From Bicyclus anynana (Eukaryota > Arthropoda > Insecta > Lepidoptera > Nymphalidae): DNA of 64,000 nucleotides. Below are positions 13,801 through 25,800 of this stretch, piece by piece. Positions within the stretch are counted from its first letter, which is position 1. Each line of letters begins with the position of its first letter. The notes below the pieces were generated by a model. That model did no database searches. It saw only the letters and a program-made list of their open reading frames with translations, and had not been told where the DNA came from. The stretch covers positions 218,112-282,111 of the forward strand of contig NC_069085.1 of assembly GCF_947172395.1 (NCBI RefSeq), given 5' to 3'. A program made the position numbers and the translations under genes.

Positions 13801-16800
13801 GCATGCGAATTCAATACATTGTTGATATATATTAGTAAAAGCTCCCAGAAATCGCCGCGGAGGATGTGGGGCTCCGTGCCCCGTGCCCCGTGCCTGACTC
13901 GCCAGTCTCGGCTGGCAGACGCAATATTATGTCGGCGGTCACAGTGAGTAAGCGACTACACTCGCCGACAAATGTCTGGCGCTGGCTCCGAGCGGACTTT
14001 ATCGTTGTTGTGGATCCTGAGAGCCATATTATCCGCCAGTGTAACCCCTCCACTTAGTGAACCCTCTCCCATGAAGGTAAACATCACGAGTTCAATAACC
14101 CCCATATCGTCTTGTCGAGACCCCGCACTGTAATGCGCCGGGGAAAAATTAGCTTTGAGGAAATCTCGTGGGCTCCGTTACCTAATCCGGATTTAATGAA
14201 GGGTCTGGATTCCGCTGGCTTTAATTAAAGGTTTGGACTGGAGAGCGACGCGTGTGCCCGACGTCAGGGGGCCCGCGCCCGACGCGCGTGCTCTACTACA
14301 TTTCGGTGAACGGTTAAGTTTGGCCGAAAGTAAGATTTTCGACGACAAACTATCAAACTCGAAACTGAAATGACTAATAATAATTATGTTGTTTCTTGTT
14401 AAACACGGTATGGCGCTACCTACTATATAGTTTTGTAATTTACAAGTTTGCGTTTAATATTCTTTAAATTTAACTTGATAATTAAAGGGGAATGTCCACC
14501 AGCCCATACAACGTTGGCCCAAGAAACCCAGTTACGCCCCCCCATAAAAGTATATGGAGATGATAATATGATGTATAAATAAGGATTTGGTTAAATAATT
14601 TTTTTAATAAAAGTTTGCTAGATATAGAAAAAAAATATTTTATTTTATCACTCTCACTGCTCAAAAGTACACCGGAGATGAAGTAACATTAAAGCTGTAC
14701 ATGAATAGATTTATTGTTTTATGTAACCAACAAGCTTAACAAATAAATCAATAAATGAAACAACCAACCAACCAGGCAGTGGCGTGCATATGGTTGTCGA
14801 TCAGGGTATGCACTAGTAATAAAATTAAGCAAAGTGGAAAAATCTGTATTTACTAATGAAGACAACTCTTAGGATATGCAGTACTTTAATGCATGTATGA
14901 AGTGCACACCCACCACTACTTGGAGGCCATTGGATCAGCTTCTACTAGAAGAAATTATTGTAATGATGTTAACAATTGTAAATTATAATATTGTATTACT
15001 TTTCTAAAAAAGAGTGACTGTCGAGTTTCTTGCTGACTCTCCTCAGCACAACTTGTCTTCCTATCTGGTGATGAGGTCTGTCTGTCTATCTGGAGATGGA
15101 CAAATAGTCAACCTTATTATTTCAAAAGTGCTTGTTTGCAAAACCAAGGCTTAGTTTACAAGCACTGTAAATAAATGAATTTACAAATGTATTACAGCGA
15201 GGAAAACAACATTGATTTGGAGTGTTTGTCGCTATTACATAATTATTTTCCGTTCTTCAGTTGAGCAAGATGCTGCTTTATCAGTCGTTTTCCAGCAATT
15301 TTGACAAACTTGGGATGACTCTGGATAACTGAAATAGTAATAAAATATGAAAATCCAGCAAATAATTTAATCAGAGTTTTAAAATTGGTTTACTTAGTGG
15401 ATTTAATGTTATGTTATTCCACAATTTATTCGTCGTCATCATCAACCCATATTCGGCTCACTACTGAGCTCGAGTCTCTTCTCAGAATGATAGGGGTTAG
15501 GCCAATAGTCCACCACACTGGCCCAATGCGGATTGGCAGACTTCACACACGCAGAGAATTAAGATAATTCTCTAGTATGCACATATTATTACTGTTTTAA
15601 AATTGGTTTAGGGTGTGAAAATGTAGCAAACTGACATACAAACTCACAGTTCACATTTAATATTAATCAGGAAAGTAGGATAAATATACTATATTACTTC
15701 TATGCACTAAATATTGCTTGAACAAACCATCAACAATGCAAGAAAACCTATGTGCTGTCCTACATCTGACTAGATGTTATGCCTTCTACGCCAGTAATTA
15801 CACAGTAAATGTACTTTTTAATACAGCAATATTGGTTAGTCATAAAAATACACTGAGCGACACTTCAACACTTATATGGGAAACTACACTCTTATTATAT
15901 AATGATTTATTTATTTTGCTATCATCCGCGAAAATTCGGCGAACCCATGCGACAACGTCACCCAGGTCCGACAAAATACTCTCTACGTACGTTTCACCCC
16001 GAAACCGGAGCATCCTCAGGAGATGTTGACTCTACAACGTGCAATTGCAAAGTGTCGTTTTCGACCTTTGCTTCGTCTTTTATAGACCAAAAAGTAGGTG
16101 GGGCAATAGGTGGGCGTTGCCAAGATACTCATAATATAAGCGATTTATCTCGCATCGCATTCAAACATTTTTATTAGTGGTGACTTTGATAACTCTATTT
16201 GTTCATTTAATAATGTAATTCCTGACTTATTATGTTTTATTATTTCTAATTGTTCCAAAACGCATAGTCGTAGGCCTTTATTGCAAGTGTGTAAAATGTC
16301 ATACATATGATTATCTGCCAGCTTATGGCCAGTATCTAGGAGATGCTTTGCAAAGTGCGACCTTTGTGGACGGTCATTTCGAACAGCGGATATGTGTTCC
16401 TTGTAACGTGTATCAAAATTCCGACCGGTTTGACCAATATATGTTGCATTACATTCAGAACATTGCAATTTATATTTTCAGAACAAATAACTCTCTTAAA
16501 AATATTTGCAATGGTAAAGATAAACTAGAAAAGCAACATAAATCGGGAGTATATAAATTGCAATGTTCTGAATGTAATGCAACATATATTGGTCAAACCG
16601 GTCGGAATTTTGATACACGTTACAAGGAACACATATCCGCTGTTCGAAATGACCGTCCACAAAGGTCGCACTTTGCAAAGCATCTCCTAGATACTGGCCA
16701 TAAGCTGGCAGATAATCATATGTATGACATTTTACACACTTGCAATAAAGGCCTACGACTATGCGTTTTGGAACAATTAGAAATAATAAAACATAATAAG

Positions 16801-19800
16801 TCAGGAATTACATTATTAAATGAACAAATAGAGTTATCAAAGTCACCACTAATAAAAATGTTTGAATGCGATGCGAGATAAATCGCTTATATTATGAGTA
16901 TCTTGGCAACGCCCACCTATTGCCCCACCTACTTTTTGGTCTATAAAAGACGAAGCAAAGGTCGAAAACGACACTTTGCAATTGCACGTTGTAGAGTCAA
17001 CATCTCCTGAGGATGCTCCGGTTTCGGGGTGAAACGTACGTAGAGAGTATTTTGTCGGACCTGGGTGACGTTGTCGCATGGGTTCGCCGAATTTTCGCGG
17101 ATGATAGCAAAATAAATAAATCATTATATAATCATGATGAACTTCCGCAAAGTAACGCCTGCTTCTATCCAAAACTACACTCTGTTGTGACTTGACACAA
17201 TAACATGACAAAAATTATTAAAGTTATACATATTATTTCTTATGAATAATAATCGTTTTTCACATTAAAAATGGATCAAACATTATTTATGCTGCCTGCA
17301 CCTGCTGTGTACTTGTTTACGAGCATGTTTCAAACAGAATGTATTCGTATTTTCGTGACATTTTATTGACAATTGATGCCAACTATAATAATTTTAATAT
17401 TGATATTAACATTGATTAATGCAGCGTAAATGTCCTCTTGTATTTACATCTGAGAGCTGAAATAAACTTGCAATTTTTCCGGTTCAGGGTCAACATTATT
17501 CGAATTTCGCATTTAACTTCGTGCAAGTTTTATTTATATTATAGCTGTGGTTTGAAAAATTATAATTCGGTTCAAAAAATACTGAAGGTAAACAGAAAAC
17601 AGACAAAATCACTAAATTAATTCAATGACATTATCTAATTAATAAAATGAGAATGACATTGACAATTATTGACATCAACAGATTATCTGTCCAAAAGTCA
17701 AATCGATGTTGCCATACGAAACACGAAAAATCGAATAACTTCGTATCGATTTCTAATTGAATAATTTTATTACTAGAATAACACGTCATTGTTTTCACCA
17801 TCTTTTACACGACGCAATGGTTTTTATTGGTTTTCAATAATAAATAAAGTGATTCAAGAAGAAGGTTTATACAAGTAGTTTGTCATGATATTGCGTTTTC
17901 ACCCGGACAAAATTGCGGACGCCTGCAATTTTATGTCAATGTATTATGTAAACATAATATATTATCTACAATATGTATACTATTTATACATACATAGAAA
18001 TATATAGAATTTGATTTAGTTAGATCGGATGAAAGGAAAAAGTTATCGGAAGAAAGGGATTGAATATCAACTATTAAGACCACTTTGACCACTTATTTAT
18101 ATCAGCTTAGTATAGCTGTAGCTTGCGCGTTGGCCGATCGTGTAGCTAGCTTATATAGAGTATGGAAAAATTGTATAAAAAAACCGCATTGCACGCGCCG
18201 AAGTTACGGGCTTGCGCTACTACTCATATTATATATTATACTAGCTGACGCCGCGCGGTTTACCCGCGTGGTTCCCGTTCCCGTAGGAATGCGGAGATAA
18301 TATATAGCTTTTAGCCTTCCTCGATAAATGGGTTATCTAACACTGAAAGAATTTTTCAAATCGGACCAGTAGTGCCTGAGATTAGCGCGTTCAATCAAAA
18401 ACAAACAAACAAACTCTCCAGCTTTATAATATTAGTATAGATAGTATTTAAATGGCGTAGTTGGTAATGTTTCGACGCAGTGATCCTATGTTCTTAATGT
18501 TATGCTCGATTATTATTATTATCCATTTAAATATCGATTAAACTAAAAAAAGCAGTTGAGTTCTTAGTGGTTGGTTATTGCGAAAAATATAATAGGTACT
18601 TTGATATCAAGAAACGTTTTATAATGTCGACTATGCAATGGTTTTTAAAGAGTGAGGCAGATATTATAATCAAAAACATTATAATCTATTACAACTTTTG
18701 CTTTTCCAGGTGATTTTGTTGTAGAAAAAGATCGATTATTATTATTCGGTTAAAATATTGATTAAACCAAATAAATCACTTAGCTGGCAACACTGTTCAT
18801 GTTCGTGTCTTCAAAAATGTCATACAACAACTATAATATTGTCAAATATCGTTGTGAAACTTATTTTTTGGGGAAAGTTATAGCAAACCGCTATGGATAA
18901 AGTAATTTATTCATTATTAAACAAAAATTATCAAGTATTTTTTAGTTTTATGTAAAGTGGGGGGCGGGGACGAAAGGTCTGGGCCGGGAATGGACATTCC
19001 CCTTTAGACATTAATACTTACAAGTTGTACCATGAGCTAACGTTTGGCACAGCTTTGCTTCGCTAGAAATTTTGAATGCCGTGAGATACCTCTACACAAT
19101 CTTTCAAGATTGCGTCAGAAGATGCTCCAGACAGTGGCAACAATTGTAACGTTATCGCATTAGTCTACTACTAGCGGGCACTACTACTACATCATCTTGG
19201 GCTACAATATTTGGTGCGACAATAAATTGGACACAAAACTAAAGACACGTATCGTCGTTTTCCGCGGCCTGGAAATGTTTATTTTTCCGCGTTCCCCGGC
19301 GCCCCAGCCACTTTTCCGCTCCACCCGGCGCGGTGTTGTCTCCGGACGCTACGTCACCCGGATAACTGGCATGTACATAGACGGTTCTGGCGGTTCGGGA
19401 TGTGAACTGTCGCTAATTTGTCTGGTACATTAGAGGTATGTAAAGAATATAACACTTTCAAAGATCGCTGCGATCATGAAATTTGTCAGGTTAGGTTTCA
19501 AAATATAAACTGAGCTAGTAGCGAGCGCCGAGTCGTACCTGTCCTCTTCTCGGGGTCGGGGAACAGCAGGTCGTCGAGTCTGGCGGGCGCCGAGCGGCCC
19601 TTGCTGTTGACGGCCACGGCCACGAGCCGGAAGCGCACGTCCCACTCCAGCCCGCGCAGCGTCCAGCTCGGCTCCTCCGCCGACAGGTTCACCCTGCCAC
19701 ACACAGCGCACGTCACGACTCAGCGCACGACACGACACAGCGCACGACGACACCTCACTACTGTCCATGTTATTAAAAAATCATAGGTAGGTGGCTAAAC

Positions 19801-22800
19801 TACTGAATTGATTTTGATAAAATTCAGCATAGAAAAAAAAGCAGTCTCGGAACAGAACACGGACTACCGAAAGAATTCAAATCAAAATTCAAATGGTTTC
19901 TGCGGGATTTGTAAAAATCAGAATTGCACGCGAACGTAGTCGCGAGGGGTCTGCATGCCAGTAATATTGTTTGACAACGGCGGACGGTGAGATAAGGCAA
20001 CGGTGTACTTACTCCTCGTACTCCAATGTGGCTGCTAATTGCAATTAATTGCTCGGTCCCGATACTGCTAGCTGCTTGGAAAGTTTAAGAAGGCGAAGGC
20101 GGCATTCGAAGTAATATTTAAACTGCCGTCGTCGAGTCGGTCAGGCGCGCGCCATCTGGACGGATGCTCGTCACTCGGCCGCGGCGGAGTCTAATGGAGC
20201 AGATTACATCGCAAACTTTTGTTTACAGCGCGAATTAGAGCCAAAAAAGCGCGAAAAAAGCACCGCTCAACTCCATCTACACTACAAATAAGTGTCACAC
20301 GACAGCCTAATCTTGCACGAGTAGTCATACAAAACCGAAAGATATGAATTCAGAGATATTGTCCTACAAGTAATTGACAATAATGTGTAGCGAATAAGAA
20401 AAAGATTGGAATTAAGCAGCCCCCTGTGCCCCACATATAATTCGGCTGCCGACTGTATCAAGATATCACTCTCCTCCGAGTGGGCGGCGGGTGACGGACG
20501 CTGGGAACACGGCGGAGCTGTATATACTATATGTATATACTCGTAAAGATGATTGATTGATTGATGATGATTTAAATATTAACAAATGGACTGAAGGGTC
20601 GTAAGTTATAAGATGTTCGATTGCCGAAAATGGGATCATTTCATACCCGAGATATAGAAGACTAAGCTTTCAGTCACATGTTTTATACAAACTTAACGAC
20701 CTAATTTTTATATTTTTATTTTTGTGAAGCGTGGGGAATCATAGATGATAGTGATGTAACACAGCCTATTCCGATGTAAGTTGCTTCGTTTAGGCAGATC
20801 GTGCGACCGAATTACTGGGGACTATGGAGGAAAAATGAAGACATTATGTTCCCGTGTAATGAGAGCGAGTAAATAGCTCTTTATTTGCCATCGTAAAAGA
20901 ATAATGCAGTGAAATTGGGTATTGAACAGCGCTTTATATGCGCCATAACGTTTAGGGCAACACTAAATAACGGCGGCGGAGTGTTTTATGTTCATTGCGC
21001 GACTTGCTGCGAGCCGCGCTGCAGCCTGCGGGTCACTGCTGCTGCGCGAGACACTGTGGGAGACTAGTTAGGCTGAAAATTCGCTGAATGTCATCTTTAT
21101 AAACCCAGGATAACGTTGTTTAACGTCACTTACAACGGAAAATATCTAATTTTTTATTTTTTCGAATTTCGCGCCCGAATTTCTTATCTGACTATGTACC
21201 GAGAGGATTGCTTTAGAAGAGTTCAGTCAAATGAAACCCATTTTAGGAACTACTGTCCTTTCATTAAATGTTGTGCATTCTAAACAAATAAACTAAACGG
21301 ACGCGACTGCGGACGGGATCACTGCCCTGATAGTAACGTAATTTTTTACAATACAACTACATTGACGTGATCGCCAGAATTAGCTAAGACTTACTTAAAA
21401 ATATATAATTGTTGAAATCTAAAATAAATAAAACAACATGGAATTCGATAATTCTAACTAGGTATAATATACCGCGACGAATGGGAAAGTCAGTTGTGTA
21501 ATAATTTTTAGTCAAGTTTCTACTTGGAACGAATTTAAAAACATGGACGAGCTCAAACTTTTCTTACTGACTTACTTTTATACAGTAGATTGTGAGGAAA
21601 GATCCAACTGTAAGTAGATGCTCCGAGCGAAACTCGCTGCGATAGTTTATTAAGGAGGCCAAGGAGTTCGGTGTGCGCCGTACAGACTCGAACCATTACG
21701 TATCTCTAGAAATAACCTATTGAATTTTCGAAGATCTTCTGAGGATTCGAGAATTACCTACCCACGACAAAAAGATGTTTTAACAAATGAGCAATGCATG
21801 ATTCTAATTTGATAGAAATAAGTTGTACTAAACCTCCGCCGAGTGCGGGCGTACGCTCGGCCCGGTGCGCACCCACCTGGGCTTGTCGTCGCCGCCGGAG
21901 TACAACTCGAGCAGGAAGCGCTGCGGCAGGCCGCCGTCGAAGCCCGCCACGCGCGACACTCCGCCGAGTGCGGGCGTACGCTCGGCCCGGTGCGCACCCA
22001 CCTGGGCTTGTCGTCGCCGCCGGAGTACACCTCGAGCAGGAAGCGCTGCGGCAGGCCGCCGTCGAAGCCCGCCACGCGCGACACTCCGCCGAGTGCGGGC
22101 GTACGCTCGGCCCGGTGCGCACCCACCTGGGCTTGTCGTCGCCGCCGGAGTACACCTCGAGCAGGAAGCGCTGCGGCAGGCCGCCGTCGAAGCCCGCCAC
22201 GCGCGACACTCCGCCGAGTGCGGGCGTACGCTCGGCCCGGTGCGCACCCACCTGGGCTTGTCGTCGCCGCCGGAGTACACCTCGAGCAGGAAGCGCTGCG
22301 GCAGGCCGCCGTCGAAGCCCGCCACGCACGACACCTCCGCCGAGTCCGCCGTCTGGTTCCACAGCGTGCAGTTCCGCGGCGCGTGCGGTTTGCCTGCACA
22401 CGGGCCCATAGTTACAACAGACGGATGCGTAAAATTAATATTTAGTTTTCAAAAATATAACGAAATTGTTACATGTACATTGTACATATTCAAATGTGAA
22501 CAGTGCAGAGAGCTCTCACCGGCCGCCACCATCTGGAAGACGCAGGGCGCCAGCTGCGCGCCCACCTCGTTGGCCGCGGCGCACGACAGCGTGCCGTAGT
22601 CCAGGTCGGCCACCGGCGTGTACCTGCACACACAGCGGACGCGTCATCGTCAGAGCCGCTCGGGGCGCGCCAGCGACGCAGCGGACGCACTCACTTGAGG
22701 CTGGAGGCGCTGCCGTTGGACGTGTAGCGGTCGGCGGCCACGTCCAGCGTCTCGCCCGAGTTGTTGAACTTCCACTTGAAGACGGCGGCGGGCGGGTCGG

Positions 22801-25800
22801 CGTCCACCTCGCACACGATGACCACCGACTCGCCGCGCGCCGCGCCCACCACCGACACGCCGCCGCTGCGGCACGACGGCGCGTCTGCACACAAGGGGTC
22901 AAGTGACGCATGCGATACACGACGTTCGCACAGAGCCGTTGCAGAACATCGAAAGATTATCTAAAAGCTACCATTCAGTTCCAGACGGTCGATCGGGACG
23001 CAGGAATGCGAACCAATCGCACGACCGCCGAAAAGATTCCGCTGACGTTCTAGAAAATGAAAACCCGATCCCGAGTTACGTGTCAATCGTCATTTGACTC
23101 GATTTGATATCGAATTCAGATCCGGCAGTTTAACTATCTCTATAATGGCCACCGCTTCCGCAGATTGAAAATGAGACGCGATGGAGGCGCCGATAGCGGA
23201 ACTATCGAGTAAATTGGAACCCCTTCGCATCGGCCGCGTGGCCGATCGGCGTGAGCGCGCCACTTTGGCCGCTCGGCGCAGGGTTTCAGGGCTGATTTCG
23301 CGTGAATTATTTGAGCGCGGAAGCCTTCGGCGATGACGTAGGGATCAATCTGGTTTGAAACGGTCGCCGACATGCGAGGCCGGCGCCGGCCCCGGACGGC
23401 ACGCGAGCTTCGGCCCGTACGTGAACGAATTTATCGAAGAATTGTTCTGAACTAAAATACCATTGATCTACGAGTATGTTGATAGCGATAGTTATATAGC
23501 GATGCCGGTTATTTTTTTTGTTTTTGAAAAAATCTTCACAAGGTTGCATAATTCAATAATTATTGATATTTGAGCAAATGTACCTACTCATAAGTAATTG
23601 TAAAGAAAACCAATTTTGCCGAGCAACGTACCGACTACCGATAAACAAAATATTTATTGTTCTTTTATATGAGCGCGCTCTTACGTACCTATCTTTTTTT
23701 TATTTTTTACAAGTTAGCTCTTGACTACTATCTCACCTGGTAAGTGATGATGCAGTCTAAGATGGAAGCGGGCTAACATGTTAGGAGGAGGATGAAAATC
23801 CACACCCCTTTCGGTTTCTACACGGCATCGTACCGGAAAAATATCGCTTCGCTAAATCGCTTAGCGGTACGTCTTTGCCGGTAGGGTGGTAACTAGCCAC
23901 GGCCGAAGCCTCCCACCAGCCAAAATCTATCAAACTTTTATGGCGCAGCTTATTCTAAAATAGAATACAAAATTTCACAAACCATAAGATCAGTCATCTA
24001 ATGTAATATATAGATTGATATACTATATAGATTTTAATGAAATTGTTATTTATCTAAAATAATAGAGGATTTACAAAGACTGAGTGAATGGGAAAGTTAT
24101 TCCGGCGCACCTAACTCGAATAGAATACGTTTTGAAAAATGTGAATGCGCTTCGCTTTAAAGTTGTTGAAAAATTTCCACCTTTTAGGTGATATAAACTA
24201 AGTTTAAACAATACAAAAAAACCCTTTCAGTTAAATTCAAACAAGTTTTTGGGGTATAATGTTTCAACTCAGCACTTTTTACTGCATTTGTGCACTGAAT
24301 TTTGAATTTATTATGACAGCATAAATACCCATGTACGGATAACAGGCCTATGTATGTACCAGCTACCTACACCGGCACAGCGGCGTCTCACCGGCGACCG
24401 AGCAAGCACCGGGAGATCCGGATTGGACTATTCATCCAATCAGTCGCACATAATTCTGTTAATTAGCTGTTAACTTAACACAATTCCGAACCAACGTTTA
24501 TATTCTCGAGGAACTCGGTATCAAACAGCATCTTTCTTCCATCGTTCAAAGTCACAGTTTCACTTTATTTGGGCACAGAGCACGCTGAGAAGATATATTC
24601 GCAAAATGCCTTCTACAGCAAGAACACGTAGCAGGTTGGCCAAAACCATGCCTGATATGTCGACCTCCACCACTCAGGCAAGAGGTTAACGACGTTGAGA
24701 GAGGACGACGAAGAGTTGACGCTCATCGCCGTCGCATAGCACATGTGATTATTTCAAATAATTTAACAACACACAGTAATTTGCAGGCCAAATAGCCAAG
24801 ATACATATACAATTTGCATCCACCTACCACCTGTACACTTGTATCTGCAAATAAATATATTGATTGATTGATTGAGTCAGGACCAGTGGGGCCTATTGAG
24901 CTAAAAGAAAAGAAAGTAATGATACTTAGCCCGGAGTTGGGAAGTTTGTGGTGTTATTATCCCGTGATGCACGTGACGCCGTCGCTCCCGATTGATTATT
25001 ATAATATAAGATTGTGATTGTTAGTATCATACATTATTATCACAAGCGCGCATTCAAACGGGTTTGAACTGGACCGCGTGCAGATTCACCGACAGACATA
25101 AGTTTAAGGATTGCTACTGACTTCACTACGGAAATCTCAAAAAAAATTGAACGTTGATAGTGATGTCTGAGCGGGAAGTCGGTTTTATATCGTGATCAGT
25201 GAGCATTAGCACTGCCGCTTCTCGCACAGAGCGCAGACCAGTCGCAGCGTGCGCCGGCCACAGGGATTTTTGCTCCGTTACTAATTACATCTTAATTAAT
25301 CCGTCGCAGACAGCGTTAAGACATCATAACTAGAGACGAATTACGTATTTATGAGGCCTCTGATTCTCTTTGAGCGACCCTTCGTTGAATATTGAACATT
25401 TAGTAAATAATATTTTGAAAGAGGGTGTTGACTGCATTACAAGTTATTATACATTATATTCGAACAGCAGCTCCGTGAATTACAACGCAAGAAGAACCCC
25501 AGTGAATGGGAAATACTAATACAATCGCTGTGCTCTCATTCCGGAATAGGACGTACTCGTAGCGGTGGGCGGGATTGGCATTGTATCGCAAATTGTCGCT
25601 TCTTAATTTGTGCGCGACGAAGTTTCATTAATTCGTCGTCGGGTCGAGAGGCATCGTTGCGACGAGAGATGGCTCCCGGCGCACCCGGTGGCACAACTGC
25701 GTGAAGAGTGAAGACTAGACCCGATGTAACATCGTGTTTTTTTAAATCAATATTTATCAAATCTTTTTTTTATTTTTTTTTTATTTCAAATCTTTTGAAT

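Larger units (their letters stand above)
15894..17132. mobile_element. Penelope-like element in head-to-head palindrome (582-bp arms, 75-bp spacer)
   Basis: 15894-16475 and 16551-17132 are inverted copies of equal length, with identical translations over the shared ORF. The right arm plus spacer codes on the plus strand for the GIY-YIG endonuclease end of a Penelope-like retroelement; the left arm is its inverse. After the ORF each arm carries a long-terminal-repeat-like segment with a hammerhead-like motif. A 12-bp direct repeat AAACTACACTCT flanks the unit (15881-15892 and 17172-17183), a probable target-site duplication that places 39 extra bp at the right end. Confidence 0.85.
14484..19005. 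mobile_element. 4.5-kb segment with matching terminal inverted repeats, nested elements inside
   Basis: AAAGGGGAATGTCCA at 14484-14498 is the exact inverse of TGGACATTCCCCTTT at 18991-19005. Inward of these the ends stay similar in inverted orientation (a GGCCCA block, then a run of six or seven C). A TA on both outer sides (14483-14484, 19005-19006) fits a TA target-site duplication with 14-bp inverted repeats. Inside are a LINE tail, an orphan exon-like ORF, a common lepidopteran-type repeat at 15425-15590, the Penelope palindrome and a retroposon tail, so the segment has been heavily invaded. No complete transposase is recognisable; it may be a non-autonomous carrier. Confidence 0.55.
11388..19538 (-). 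other. Intron of the Side-family gene carrying nested mobile elements
   Basis: 8.15-kb intron between the membrane and FN3 exons. It holds a foldback MITE (11538-11742), a 16-bp minisatellite (12175-12235), and the 4.5-kb TIR-bounded segment with its nested elements. 12240-14480 shows nothing recognisable besides GC-rich patches. Confidence 0.75.

Noticed and set aside
15894..17132. Palindrome as a CRISPR-like or LTR structure
   Set aside because: Arms carry a GIY-YIG Penelope ORF and are one inverted pair, not spaced short repeats or direct LTRs.
21754..22411. Long plus- and minus-strand ORFs of about 200 codons through the 125-bp array
   Set aside because: They arise because a GC-rich 125-bp unit repeats through all frames; only the native 142-nt exon frame matches the receptor.
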